Positions 45,534 to 58,100 of a stretch of DNA of 64,000 nt are shown in pieces (positions within the stretch are counted from its first letter, which is position 1; the number at the start of each line of letters is the position of its first letter). Source of the DNA: Athripsodes cinereus (taxonomy: Eukaryota; Arthropoda; Insecta; Trichoptera; Leptoceridae). The stretch covers positions 31,137,542 through 31,201,541 of the forward strand of contig OX388305.1 in NCBI GenBank assembly GCA_947579605.1. Direction: 5' to 3'. The position numbers were made by a program, and so were the translations under genes. A model generated the notes under the pieces. It saw only the letters and a list, made by a program, of their open reading frames with translations, did not search any database and was not told the origin of the DNA.

Positions 45534-46863
45534 TTTACTTTTAAGACTTATCTCTCAGGTGGTGGAAGCGCATTAATAATTTTTATTGCACTGTATAATA
45601 TTTTTCAATCACAAGAGACACACATGTTACGATAATCATCTCTGCACTTTACTGAAACATATATATTGTACCTAGTAATAAAACTGTTTTAACATTCATA
45701 ATATTATTATGTTTACAAAACACTATTCCATGTAATAAAAGAATTCTATGAATTTCATATTACTTTTGAAAAATAAATATTTTCACTTATATATTAGAAC
45801 AATAGAGAGACGTAACAAAATATGAGTGGTGTTTTTATTTTTATATTATACTGAAGAATTGTGATATAAATTACTACGCCATCATCCAGTTAACTAATTA
45901 CTAGAATATCACAAAGCCTATTTATTATATTTTCATAATTGTATAGGAAACATAATACATGCAGTTGCATAATGCATCAAGGTTGCAATGTAACTACATA
46001 TATTAACAATAGTCTTCCTTGATATCTGCTCACTGCTGTAACATATGCATACATGAAAATGTTTGTCTCCATATACCTATCTGTGGCTTTCCAATGTCTT
46101 TGTTCCACAATACATTTATTTACACATGTATTTTATTTAAACAATTAAGTAACTTTTTTTATACAGTGGTGTAGTATTTTTTATATGGATAAGTTTAGAT
46201 TTTTTAAATACCTACATGTACTCGAAACACGTAACTCCACTTTCAATGTCGTTGGGCTTTGGCCTCTGGATCTTGGTTAATGTTATTCAATGGTCTTAGC
46301 CTTTGGTCTAAATAACCTTCTGGCCTAGGGTATAAAAATACCTCTCAGAATACATTTGATCAAACTGTCTTCTCCTGATCAAACACCCTTAAGCTCTACA
46401 ATATATTGGTTGTGATAGTAGTCTGTTGCTAATGGAAATCAAATGTCAAATAAAGATGCTAACTAATATTAATGATCATAGTAGGTTTTTAAATATTTTT
46501 CTCTAGATTCCTATGCCCCGTTCCACCATTATACTTTTCAATTTTTCACTTTACTATTCAGCGGCTTGTTTCTTTTTTACACTGTTACATTATTTAGCAA
46601 CATAAACAAAAAGCAAAGTGGAATGTAGACGCCTATTGCAAAGTAAATAAGCTGTTCTGTTACACCATTGCTACTTTCTATAAAAAACTATGCTAATTTT
46701 GCAAATAGTCTGAGAACAATATTTTGACATTACAAATTTGAGATTCGACTTTTTGTGAGAGTAGACGTTGTTTATTTAGATGTTTTAGGTAAATTTATTT
46801 TAAAATATTGCGAATATTAGTGTAAGAAAAGAAAGTAGAAGATGAAGTTGTGAGAAATTATAA

Positions 46864-47756
46864 ATGGATCAATTCCGAATACATAATATTTTGCCAACGC
46901 AGTTCATGGAGTATTTTAGAATAAGTAGCACTCAAAGAGAAAATGTCCTAAGTAAGTATGAAAATTTGTCATGTGTACTCATTTGTTTCAATAATATTAA
47001 CTACATTTATGTGGTGAATTTGTCTCCTATTTTATATGTTTATACGTTTTCTGTCTCGTTGTGTAAAGACAATTTTGTTTTTAACAGTTCCAAAAGAATG
47101 ATGTGCCCGTGTTGTTATTATTTCCATCTCATCTATATCATGCTCTAGTTTTACTTTCAAAATTACAAAATAATATAAAATTAGGACATTGTGTAACAAA
47201 AAAATTATATATTCACCAAATTTCTTAAGTCTGAAAAACTTTCTTCACAATTTTCTATTCAAAATACAAATTTCTTAAAAATGTAGTTATTCTACATCAT
47301 AGATTTATATGTACTAAAGTACTAGATATGGTGTTTAGAACAATGAATCACAATTTTCATGTTCCTTTTTTAAATATTAGCAATTTGTAGTACTAGCAGA
47401 GAGAAGTCGCAACTTTAGAAAAAGGATGTCAAGTATACACTGCATAAGACAACATCAATATGAATGCAATGAACTTTTTTCTATGTGTACGGATATAATA
47501 TGGTTACAATCGTACAATATCGAGTCCTTTACGAAGTACTCTTTTACTCATGTGATGCATCCGTATTTCTCTCTCACTCATATATTAACAATAAGGAAGC
47601 AAGACTTTTATCAGGTGTTCACAACATTTTCCGTTGTATGTCTGCAAGTAAAGAGAGAATGTATCTATCTAACTATTTCATACACAACCTTTTTTTTAAT
47701 GACACAACAAACAAATATGTTATCACCAAATATTATCAAACACGCATAAAATGAAA
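46864..47756 (+). other. Possible two-exon gene of unknown identity
   Basis: An ATG at 46864 opens MDQFRIHNILPTQFMEYFRI and meets a good donor (A|GTAAGT, about 46952). Farther on, from about 47384, there are two overlapping open frames of about 110 and 90 codons that run to 47749 and 47754. I could not join them in one frame with a convincing acceptor, and neither shows a known domain. It may be a decayed gene or chance. Confidence 0.2.
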
Positions 47757-48428
47757 CGATAGTACAATGAATTTTTTTTTATTATTTGAAATTTGAATAA
47801 AATCTAATATTTTTCCTACATAAATAAAACTTGTTCTGCTCCCTGCAGATTGTTTCTCGGAAAAAGTAAAAATTGACAATAATTTATTGTTTTTATCTGA
47901 ATGGTCTTATAGTCAAAAGATATAACTTCATGGATATATGCACTTATATGACATTGAATAAAAGAGTATATTGATCAGAAAAAAGCGAGAATCGAACTTG
48001 AGACACTGGATTGCTAACGGTAAATATTTTTTTGCCTTTCTTTTATATAACTAAAAACTTAAAAATGTGTGACAATATTTACTCCAAGTAATGGGCTCAC
48101 CACCTGTTCTGTATTTTGTGTGGTTTGGAAAGGGTGTTTAATTTGTTTTTTGGCGCATGATCTTCCACTTATGCTTCCAAGAGGAGCGTGGAGAGCTTTG
48201 TGATGTGGAATGAACGTTTCGCTCTCCTTATGCCTCATTTGGGGTCTCAGGGCGACATAGTTACTCCATACTGGGAATTTAAGATACTTACAGAAAATTA
48301 AATTATAGTTGATAAAATACCATTGAGTTGTACACACCTGAATAGTGCATGTGTAACATGCATTTTTGTAAGGAACGCTACATCTTACTCGAACGATGGT
48401 CAATTTCGTACTGAACAAGGCAAAAATG

Positions 48429-48452
48429 CAGGTCGGCCGATCGGCCGACCTG
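48429..48452. repeat. Perfect 24-bp GC-rich palindrome
   Basis: Centred on CGATCG, built of repeated GGCCGA/TCGGCC, in otherwise AT-rich DNA. Confidence 0.8.
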
Positions 48453-50156
48453 AGTTGGAACATCGCGGCTAAGCTACCAGCACTTCTATACGAAGTAATA
48501 TAATTCTATGTTCTACATACTAGATCCATTTCTTTGAATTTCTTCTCCACCAAAATTTACTATAGGTAATCGCTCTACTGTGTGTTTCCAAGCCAATTCC
48601 TGATAAATACAACAATTTAATATTAAACCTTTAAATCGGTTTTATCTTTATTGAAATCAAATCAGATGGTCGGCTGTTTATAATTTCAAATCAAACAAAA
48701 CTGCAAAAAAATATAAATTACATAAAAAATAATGTTGTTTTATATAACAGGCCCATTCCTGAAGAAATGGTTTGTTTGTGTGTTGTTTCATGTATGGACA
48801 GTTTGCAGCAGTGTTTTTCTTGTTGTGAATGTGATTATGTTAATATAGGAGATGAATGCTTTTTGTGATTGTGTATAATATGTTTCAGTATGATTGATAT
48901 GTTTGTGAGATGTTTGCCCTAGAACAGGTTATACCTAGTTGGGCAGCATCAATGAAAATATGTATAAGATTTGTAATTTATTGGTGTAATAAAATAAATA
49001 AAAAAAAAAAAAATCCTGCTACTTTAATTTTCCTGTCCATCAATATTGTTCTTCCATGTACTGTATTAAGTCCAACCCTAAAACATCGATAAAACGAAAC
49101 AGAAATCGCAAATACCTACACGTAACAAAAATCTCCTAAGGCGTAGTCCAAAACCTATTAAGATATGTACTAAAACATAGCTTTATAAATAAATGTGGTA
49201 AGACTTACCAGATAAATAATAATTATGTTTCTTTAAAAATTAATAAAAATCCATTTCTAATAAACTTGATAATTTTCTTCGCTAAATATCAACCAAAATT
49301 CCGAGCGAATCGACAAAAAACCTATTGAATTAGCCGCGAAAACATGTTGTGACATTTGAGATCAGTATTACCATCAATGAAAAAATTTAATAACGCCGCA
49401 TTATTACAAAAAACTTTTAAAATCCATATATAACTTTATTTCATGAACAATAAAAATAAGTTGAAATTTTGTGTTTATGATATTATAATTTTTAATATAG
49501 CATTCCTTATAATTATAAAACTTTTATTGTATTCATTATTATAAAATAGCCGTATTTGTGGCTCCTTCTTATTAATGGTAACCCAGAACATCAGTCTGTT
49601 GAAAGGTACAAACTTGCTTTCTTATACTTATTACTAGTTATTACAGAATTCCGATTAGTTATTCTTTTCCTTATTTGTCGCGTCGGGTGTTCTTCCGTGT
49701 TTTGGTTGCATAGTTTAGACGGAAAGTGCAGGAAAGCCTCTAAAATAATTGTAAGTCGGAGAAACGTTCGACTGTCCGAAAGTAATTTATTATTTTTATG
49801 ACTAAATGTTGGTGCAATTGTATATAAGAGCCATCTCTCGTAATTGTTTTATTTAATTCCATATAATTTATATCCCTAAAATTGTTTATTAAGTAAATAT
49901 TGTTTGATTAAGTTTATCAAAATATAAACATTGGAGTATACGACTCTCAGTTATTGAAGATAACAATAATAATTATTATTATTTGTACTAGTGATGTGGA
50001 TCCGGTACCGATCCGTTATTAAATACCCGTTATTTGGATTGCTGATTTAAAGTTTCGGTAAAACTGCTGTCGGTAATAATACCCTTTACTTGATAAAATC
50101 GATTAACGTATAGTGTCTGTCGGCGTCGGCAATTGGTATGGTTATAGTCGGTAAGT

Positions 50157-50317
50157 TGTTATCTATGATCTCTAATGTCAAATGTAAAAGGCGCCAAAAA
50201 GGGTTAGCTTCACTTGTTGAATGGCCGCCATAAGCTTGTGTTGTACGATGTACCTCGTGAGTTCTTTCAATAAAACAGTTATAAAGTATACAAACATCTT
50301 TAATTAATAGCCCAACA
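50157..50317 (+). repeat. 5' LTR of copia element
   Basis: 161 bases. It differs from the 3' LTR by one substitution (TGTTA versus TGTTT at the start) and a 7-base extra GTACGAT around 50243-50249, itself a small local duplication. AATAAA at about 50269 is the likely R-region signal. Confidence 0.93.
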
Positions 50318-50376
50318 AAGGTTATGGGCCCAGGACACGTATTTTTAAGTGTTTTTTGTAAAATATTTTCATAAAA

Positions 50377-51201
50377 ATGGATAAAATAACGATTGAAAAA
50401 CTGAATGGCGGCAATTACGCCGCGTGGTCGTACCAAATGAAATTGGTGCTTATGGAGGCTGATTTATGGGCAACAGTCACTCCAGGAGAAGTGATGCCTC
50501 TGGATGCCAATGAAATGGGAAGGTACATATCACGCCAAGGAAGAGCGCTAGCAAAAATAGCACTTAGCGTGTGTGATGAGCAACAAATGCACGTGCGTCA
50601 CCTCAACTCGCCTAAAGATGTTTGGGAAGAATTGGAGCGTCTCTATGCTCCAAGATACAGCAAGTACCGTATAGTACAACTGCGAAGATCATTATATGCA
50701 CAAAGATCGAGCAACTTCGAAAGTGTTGAAGCTTTCTTGGGACACATAAATTCAGTGGTCACAGAATTGACCAAAGTGGGAAGCGTTATAGAAGACAGTG
50801 ACCTAGCAATGACGATTCTGTGTGGACTCACAGAAGACTGGGATTCTGTTGTTTCGGCCTTGTGCAACCTTCCAGAAACTGAATTTAATTGTGCGAACAT
50901 TAAACGACGCATCATTGCGGAATCTGCTAGGCGTCGAGAGTGTAGTGAACCAAGTGTAATGTTTGTGAAAGATAAATTAGATAAAAATAAAGTGAATAAT
51001 CGTGTAGTAAAAAATGTGAAAACTTTAAAAACCAATATTATTTGTTATAAGTGTAATGAAAGTGGACATATAGCTAAATATTGTAAAAAGAAGGACGTGA
51101 AGAATTTAGAAAGAAATTTCAATATGTTTTTATCGTGTGGAGTAGTTGCAGTAAAAAATAACACAAATGGATTGTGGACTCAGGAGCTACAAATCATATG
51201 A
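50377..51201 (+). CDS. copia Gag
   Basis: Begins at ATG 50377, 59 bases past the 5' LTR. The N-terminal half is the gag UBN2/DUF4219 fold (KLNGGNYAAWSYQMKLVLME, VWEELERLYAP). A CCHC zinc knuckle near the end (CYKCNESGHIAKYC) binds the RNA genome. Structural role: forms the particle. The frame closes at 51199-51201, overlapping the start of pol. Confidence 0.92.
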   Translation: MDKITIEKLNGGNYAAWSYQMKLVLMEADLWATVTPGEVMPLDANEMGRYISRQGRALAKIALSVCDEQQMHVRHLNSPKDVWEELERLYAPRYSKYRIVQLRRSLYAQRSSNFESVEAFLGHINSVVTELTKVGSVIEDSDLAMTILCGLTEDWDSVVSALCNLPETEFNCANIKRRIIAESARRRECSEPSVMFVKDKLDKNKVNNRVVKNVKTLKTNIICYKCNESGHIAKYCKKKDVKNLERNFNMFLSCGVVAVKNNTNGLWTQELQII

Positions 51202-54200
51202 CACCAAATGTAGAATTCTTCACTCATTCCAAAGAGATTGATGAAAAAATAATAATAGCCGATGGTAGCACTACGACTGCCACAAAAACAGGCACAGTGA
51301 CGGCCAATCTTCAATCAAACAAAGGATCACTGGACCACTTTACAGCAGCAAATACCTTATATGTACCAGGATTGAAACATGGTATATTGTCTGTGAAACA
51401 GCTAACAGACAATGGCAAAACGGTGATATTTAATAAAAATAGTTGTAAAATAATGCAGGACAATCAAGTGCTTATAGAAGCGAGAAACTCTAACCGTTTA
51501 TATACCATAGAGGCCATACCAACAATGAAATCAGTAGCCAGTGCAAAATCAATGCAAATTGATCTACAATTATGGCATCGCAGACTAATGCACGCGAGTC
51601 AACATCAAATTGTCAATATGACGAAATTGAATGCAGTACGTGGACTCTCATGTGATAACTTTGAAAGTAAAGATTGCGATCACTGCATGGCGGGCAAATC
51701 AACGAGACAAAGTTTCCATAGTTATTCTGACAGAAACGACAGGAAAGAAAAACAGATACTAGAACTTGTCCATGCTGATCTACTCGGACCAGTAGATGTT
51801 CCCAGTTGGGGAGGTGCCAAATACGTGCTTAGTATAGTTGATGATGCCACTAGATACACAAATGTTTACTTCCTAAAGAGGAAAGATGAAGCGTTGAGCT
51901 ACTTCAAACAGTATAAAACTCAAAATGAAAAACAAACTGGAGAAAAATTAAAGAAAATTAGAACTGACAATGGTATGGAGTTTTGTTCCAAAGAATGGGA
52001 TAATTTCTGCATCAAAGAAGGATTAATCCATGAGAAGACCATGCCATACACACCTGAGCAAAACGGCATTGCAGAGAGAATGAATAGAAAAATAATGGAT
52101 TTAGTGAGGAGCACACTCCATGAAACTAACTTACCAAAGTCATCATGGGCGGAACTAACATATACTGCTGTTTATATAAGAAACAGATTGACGAACAGCC
52201 ACAATAACCTTAAAACACCATACGAGTTATGGACCGGTAACAAGCCCAGTGTACAACACTTACGAGCCATAGGGTCTTCAACATTTGTTCATGTCCCTCG
52301 CCAAAAGAGAAAATCAAAACTAGAAGCGAGAGGAAAACAAGGTTATTTGGTGGGATATGCCTTAAATGGAAGAGGATATAGAGTATGGATGCCTGACCAA
52401 AAACGAGTAATTGAGTCACGAGACTGCATATTTCAAGAAGGACCTTTAAAAGAAGTCAGACATGTAAATAATGCAGACAACATGATTGAGATCAAATTTG
52501 ATAATTCATCAACAAGAAGAAACAATAGAGAGAATAATTTTCAATTTGATGAAGTAATTCAAACATATCAAGATGAAAATGAAGTTGATACCCCTGTAGT
52601 TAGCAGTGAACAACTTGTGGAAGAAAGTACTCCATCAGGTGATCAAATGAGAAATCATCCAATGACTCTCCGGGAGCACAGGAAAACAGCACCCAAATGC
52701 TGTAATAATTTACCAGAGTGCTCAAACGTGGAATCTCATGAAGAACCTTTATCTTACAGAGAGGCTATTACCAGCACAAATGCCAACTTCTGGCTAGAAG
52801 CAATGCATGAGGAAATGGAGTCCCTCAACAAACACAATGTTTGGACTCTAAGTGAGTTGCCGCAAAATGCAAAACCCATAAAATGCAAATGGGTCTACAA
52901 ACTCAAGAAAGAACCCAATGGAACTAAACGGTACAGAGCACGGTTAGTAGCAAAGGGGTTCACCCAACTCAAAGGAATAGACTACGATGAAGTCTATGCT
53001 CCAGTATCCAGCTTCCAAGTCATGAGATTAATGGTCGCAATCGCAGTACAGAGATCTTGGTTACTGGACCAATACGATGTCAAGAGCGCATATTTACACA
53101 GCACACTTGACAAAGATATATACATGGAACAACCAGAAGGCTTCACACAAAAAGCTGAACAAAAACTCTTCTGTAAGTTGCAAAAGTCTATCTATGGTCT
53201 CAAGCAAAGTGGGAAATGCTGGAACGATTACTTGAATGAGCAACTTGAAGAAATAGGTTTCATTCGCAGCAAAGTGGATCCTTGTATTTATGCCATGGAT
53301 ATGGAGAGTGGTAGAGCAATAATAGCAGTCTATGTAGATGACAATATATTAGTCATGTCACAAAATGAAGAAGTAAGACAACACATCAAAAACATATTGA
53401 CAAGAAAATTTGAATGCAGCTTTGCTGGAGAGTTGCACAAGATATTAGGTGTAACCTTCTCAAGACTGAAGGATGGTGGCATTGCACTTTCACAACAACA
53501 TTATATTGAGGAGCTCTTGTTGCGCTTTGGCATGTCAAATGCTAATGCTACAACGACTCCTATGGAAACTAAAGCAGATTTACCGAAGAATCCTACTAAA
53601 CATGCTGAAGAAGACCTTCTATACAGAGAACTAATAGGAGGACTGTTATACCTATCACAGAGGACTCGTCCAGACATATCATATGCTGTTAACAGATTAT
53701 CACAGCATTGTTCTGGCTTTGATTCAAGACACTGGAATGCTGCAAAACGAGTACTTCGGTATTTCAAAGGTACCCACGACTATAAACTTGTGTATCAAGG
53801 CAAAGACTTGCCTTTGATGGGCTATGCTGATGCTGACTGGGCAAGTTCCCAGGATAAAAAAAGTACCTCAGGATACATCCTAACCATAGGTGGAGCCCCG
53901 ATAATATGGAGCAGCAAAAAGCAAACCATAACAGCCCTCAGCACCATGGAAGCTGAGTACATAGCGTTGGCAGCGTGTGCCAGGGATGTTTCCTGGGTAA
54001 AGGCAATGTTAGAAGAACTGGGACTGAAGCCGGAGAATCAACCAGTTGTCATAAAAAGTGATAGCCAGTCTGCCCTATCACATGCCACCAACCATATCGA
54101 TAACAACAAAACCAAACACATAGGCATAAAGTACCACTTTATCAGAGAAAAGGTGGAAGATGGAACGATTCAATTGGAGTATATCCCTTCAGTAGACAAC

Positions 54201-54281
54201 CCAGCTGATTTACTCACAAAGGCCCTTCCATCCAAGAGTTTTGAAATGCATCGGAGGCACTTAATGAATAATTTACAATAG
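51162..54281 (+). CDS. copia Pol (protease, integrase, reverse transcriptase, RNase H)
   Basis: Open from just after a TAA at about 51159. Domain order is that of copia: aspartic protease (WIVDSGATNHM), GAG-pre-integrase zinc site (H...H...CDHC), integrase core with its D, D, E residues (HADLLGPV, RTDNGMEF, EQNGIAERMN), reverse transcriptase with the catalytic pair in YVDDN, and RNase H (GYADADWASS, STMEAEYIAL, KHIGIKYHFIREKV). There is no stop in 1035 codons. Pol is in the -1 frame relative to Gag with about 40 bases of overlap, so a Gag-Pol fusion needs a frameshift, or a single-base change has separated the two; copia-type elements usually have one frame. No ATG suits pol, so it is not independently started. 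Confidence 0.93.
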   Translation, partial: HKWIVDSGATNHMTPNVEFFTHSKEIDEKIIIADGSTTTATKTGTVTANLQSNKGSLDHFTAANTLYVPGLKHGILSVKQLTDNGKTVIFNKNSCKIMQDNQVLIEARNSNRLYTIEAIPTMKSVASAKSMQIDLQLWHRRLMHASQHQIVNMTKLNAVRGLSCDNFESKDCDHCMAGKSTRQSFHSYSDRNDRKEKQILELVHADLLGPVDVPSWGGAKYVLSIVDDATRYTNVYFLKRKDEALSYFKQYKTQNEKQTGEKLKKIRTDNGMEFCSKEWDNFCIKEGLIHEKTMPYTPEQNGIAERMNRKIMDLVRSTLHETNLPKSSWAELTYTAVYIRNRLTNSHNNLKTPYELWTGNKPSVQHLRAIGSSTFVHVPRQKRKSKLEARGKQGYLVGYALNGRGYRVWMPDQKRVIESRDCIFQEGPLKEVRHVNNADNMIEIKFDNSSTRRNNRENNFQFDEVIQTYQDENEVDTPVVSSEQLVEESTPSGDQMRNHPMTLREHRKTAPKCCNNLPECSNVESHEEPLSYREAITSTNANFWLEAMHEEMESLNKHNVWTLSELPQNAKPIKCKWVYKLKKEPNGTKRYRARLVAKGFTQLKGIDYDEVYAPVSSFQVMRLMVAIAVQRSWLLDQYDVKSAYLHSTLDKDIYMEQPEGFTQKAEQKLFCKLQKSIYGLKQSGKCWNDYLNEQLEEIGFIRSKVDPCIYAMDMESGRAIIAVYVDDNILVMSQNEEVRQHIKNILTRKFECSFAGELHKILGVTFSRLKDGGIALSQQHYIEELLLRFGMSNANATTTPMETKADLPKNPTKHAEEDLLYRELIGGLLYLSQRTRPDISYAVNRLSQHCSGFDSRHWNAAKRVLRYFKGTHDYKLVYQGKDLPLMGYADADWASSQDKKSTSGYILTIGGAPIIWSSKKQTITALSTMEAEYIALAACARDVSWVKAMLEELGLKPENQPVVIKSDSQSALSHATNHIDNNKTKHIGIKYHFIREKVEDGTIQLEYIPSVDNPADLLTKALPSKSFEMHRRHLMNNLQ

Positions 54282-54361
54282 ATTTTTTTTATTTGAATGT
54301 TTTATTTGAGAAATGAATATGCGAAATTACACTTTGTAAGTGGTGATTTCGAGGGGGAGTA

Positions 54362-54515
54362 TGTTTTCTATGATCTCTAATGTCAAATGTAAAAGGCGCC
54401 AAAAAGGGTTAGCTTCACTTGTTGAATGGCCGCCATAAGCTTGTGTTGTACCTCGTGAGTTCTTTCAATAAAACAGTTATAAAGTATACAAACATCTTTA
54501 ATTAATAGCCCAACA
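54362..54515 (+). repeat. 3' LTR of copia element
   Basis: 154 bases, otherwise identical to the 5' LTR except for the 7-base gap and one substitution. Near-identity means a recent insertion. Confidence 0.93.
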
Positions 54516-55143
54516 TAAGTTCCCATTACTTTTTAGAAATGGGAGTTAGAGGAAATATTGTTTAGAGTTTGAGAAACATTTGAAATTACTATACCATTAT
54601 GAAAATCTGGTAGCGATGAAATTAGAAATTTTAAGTGCAAGCAAAATTAAAACATTCTGAGAAAAAAAATTACAACTGAGTTTGAAAAACCGAATAAAAA
54701 AGGCCAAAATAAGATTGTAAGAAAATAATTCTTAAGCAAAATAAAAAAAATTGCGAATCGTTGCAAACTTATATTCCATTTTTAAAACATGACGACGTGG
54801 AGGTAGAAATTTTAAGTGTAAGCGAAACTATGATATTCCATTAATCGAGACTAGAGAAAAGTGTGTTTCTGAAAAATGATTAAAATGGGAATTGATGAAA
54901 ATATTCTTGTCATAACCAAAGAGTTTGTGAAGTATTTCAATTTCCTTTACCATTTTGGTAATTCTGTATCGAAGGGGTAGAAAAGTGCCAACAAAATTAC
55001 AAAATTTTGAAAACTGAGATCTAGGAAAGAATGAACCACATTATTCGGACCGGTAATAAATCGTTATTCAATAACGGGCATTTTGCTTGTATTATTTCTT
55101 GGTTCTCGTTATGAATACCTACTTAAATATCGGGTATTGACAT

Positions 55144-58100
55144 TAGTGATGTAACGAATGTGTGATTTTGGATATTCGCGAATGCGAATGCGAATATTTG
55201 TTGCCGACATTCGCGAATGCGAATGCGAATAGCGAATATTGACTTCAAAATGGTATAGGAATTTGAAATATTTCAAAACTCCTCGGTTTTCTTAAAGAAT
55301 ATTTTCTTGCAGTACCTTTTTCCACAATGTACCGGGTAAGTTTCCGGTACTTTCACCGAATTACTGATTTTTTTCTTCATTTACATGGTACACAACAGAT
55401 GAAACACATATAAATATAAACATGTAAGCGACAAAAACATTCCAGTAGTCTTACATCGAAACAGTGCACACTTCAGCAATAACACACAAAACAATTATAG
55501 AAAATCTTACACACAATAGATTAATTCACAATACATCCACTCACCCAATTCCGCACACATAATACATTCATTCGCACAAACACATTCACACTTCACTGAT
55601 GTATGCAATAACAATACAAAAAAAAACTCTAAAAAAAGAAAAATCAAAAATTTAAAAAACAGACTAAAAATAAATTCTATCCCAAACACTTCACATTTTA
55701 TCAAACATATACATTTTTTTTATATTTATTTCATCTTATTCTACTTTCAACTCTCCTTTCTCACAAACCTGACGTAATTGGCACTTTAAAATTCTATAAA
55801 CAGGGTTTCTTGAGTCTTCGTTTTTGTTTTTTTTTTAATGTAGAACGGAAAACAAGATCTTGTTAAAGGAAGCATTCTAAAGTTAATCGTATCTAAAATA
55901 TTAGGCACATCGTATTCGGACAAGCATATTTTTCTCAGGTTGCATGCATCCAGCAAAACTCTTCTTTATTCCAATTTAGGCAAATCTTTAATAAATACAG
56001 GATAATGCAATCTCTTCCTAACCAAACGAATGAATTTAAACTGAGTTCTCTCAACTTGATCGACATACTTCTTAAAATGTAGATTCCATACAACGAAACA
56101 GTACTCCAGCTTGGATCCAATCAATGATAAGTACAAGTACAAATACGATTCATATAACCTAAATGACTTTGTAGATCTCAAAATAAATCCCAGTATTTTA
56201 TTGCTGTCTTCGATAATTTTGTTCACGTGATCATCAAAGTGAAGCTCAGAATCAAACACCACACCTAAATCTCTAATCTTATGTACCTACTTCTTTTTTA
56301 TCATGATTATGTATATTGTAAGTATATCGAATTTCGTTTCTTTTTTTGGTAAAAGAGATCAGATTACACTTCTCCAGATTCAAATGCCAGTTATTTCTGT
56401 TACAGTACTCGTGTAGTCTTCCCAAGTCCTCGTTGAGCATTTCACAGTCAGACAATGATTGATTTTGATGGTATATTTTTAAAAAGTTCGCAAATAATAT
56501 GAGCTCTGAGTATTTAAAGCACTTTTTAATGTCGTTTATCAATATCGTGAAAAGTAAAGGACCCAAAATAGACCCCTGAGGGACACCAAATGTAACACTG
56601 ACACTCCCAGATGAGTAACCGTTAAGTTTAACTGTCACTCCTAATAAATATCAGATACAATGGTTTGGTTAAATGACTTACACATCTCTTTAATACTATT
56701 GGTGCTATACCATCAGGGCCAACTCCTTTTGTCTCATCTATACCTAATAAACGTTTATGAATATCAGATTTCAAGATATTAACCGTGGATAAACATGAGT
56801 TAGTTAAAATATTTACCGATTCTTCAGTATTAGAATCATGTAAATTATTCAGTGAAAATACAGAACCAAAAAACGACGAAAACAAGTTCGCAATTCCCTC
56901 TGGATCGCTCTAAGTCTGGTCACCGTCACCCATTACCCTTGGATAGCCTCTAGATTCTTTAAGGGAATTCACGAACGAAAAGAAAGACTTGACATTGCCC
57001 TTAAGTGACTTCTCAGTGTTATTAATAAAAGACATATAATCGTGATTCTTCGACAACTTCAACTGAGCTCTAAGTTGAAAAAATAAATTGTAGTCAGAAT
57101 CATTACGGTTCATCTTCCAATTACGCCAAGCCTTGGACTTTCTCTTAAACAACAAAACACTTCTATTAGAGAACCATTTGGGAAAATTATTAGGTGCCAC
57201 CCTCTTCATAGGTGTATGCTTCTCAATTATTGGCAAAACAGAACCATAAAAAGATTCAACCATCTCATTCACCGGTCCATTTCCCAAAACGCTGACCCAA
57301 TCAACACTTTGAAGTTCAAAATTTATTTCCGAAAAGTTTGACTTAAAGTATATCAATTTCTGAATCATATTTTGAGACAAATCCTCAGCAATTTCAAACT
57401 CATAATCTATCAACAGTGAAGGATAGTGTGAATCCTTACCAACCAGTGGAGAGTCACATCTGGTAACAGAACACGGAATAGTTGAAAGAACTAAATCCAA
57501 GATAACTTGATTGCTGTTATAAACTCCGTTAGACTGAAAAATATTGAGAAAAGATATAGATTCTATCAAATACTGCGCAACAGGACCCGAATAAGAATAC
57601 GGAACAAAGATTGACTCAACATCGGGGTCTATTTTCCATTGGATTGTTGGGATATTGAAATCTCCAATAAGACAAATATCCGTTTTGTCGTAATAGCTGA
57701 TTAAACGTTCAGATATACTTTTAAAAAAGATGTTTTAAGTATCTAAGGATGTGGAAGGCGGTATATATACTACACCTAGTAGCGATGAGCATTTTTCCAT
57801 GGAACTATGTGTTACCGATGAAAAACGAATACTGGTAAAAAACTTTCACCAATATCATCCAAAAAAGAGTGGATGAACATCCTAGTGTCCGATTCACAGC
57901 AATTAAGACCCCACCTCCATCCTTTTTACCACTCAACATGAAATCCCTATCCTTCCGGTAAACTGTACATTCGTTTTGAAAAAGTTCGCTATCAAATATG
58001 CCACAATTTAGCCAAGTTTCCGTCAGAACAATTATATCATAATTATTTGCAAATAAGTTTGCTCTAAACTCCTCGATCTTGGACTCCTCGAAGTCCCGAA

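Larger units (their letters stand above)
45534..49980. other. Long intergenic region, no confident gene
   Basis: AT-rich throughout. Contents seen: a possible short gene start at 46864, two overlapping unassigned open frames at 47384-47754, a 24-base perfect palindrome at 48429-48452, an A-rich retroposon-like tail at about 48985-49015, and the esterase promoter side at 45540-45700. Nothing here matches a protein family I recognise. Confidence 0.4.
50157..54515 (+). mobile_element. Complete Ty1/copia LTR retrotransposon
   Basis: LTRs lie at both ends, TGTT...CAACA, with a 5-bp duplication TAAGT (50152-50156, 54516-54520). A primer-binding site GGTTATGGGCCCAG follows the 5' LTR (50320-50333) and matches the internal initiator-tRNA-Met site used by copia. 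A polypurine tract GAGGGGGAG precedes the 3' LTR. Gag and a complete pol lie between. It is nested in hAT-like element A. Confidence 0.95.

Noticed and set aside
48059..48463. 134-codon minus-strand gene
   Set aside because: No recognisable domain, no splice context, and one end lies in the GC-rich palindrome; more likely chance or repeat.
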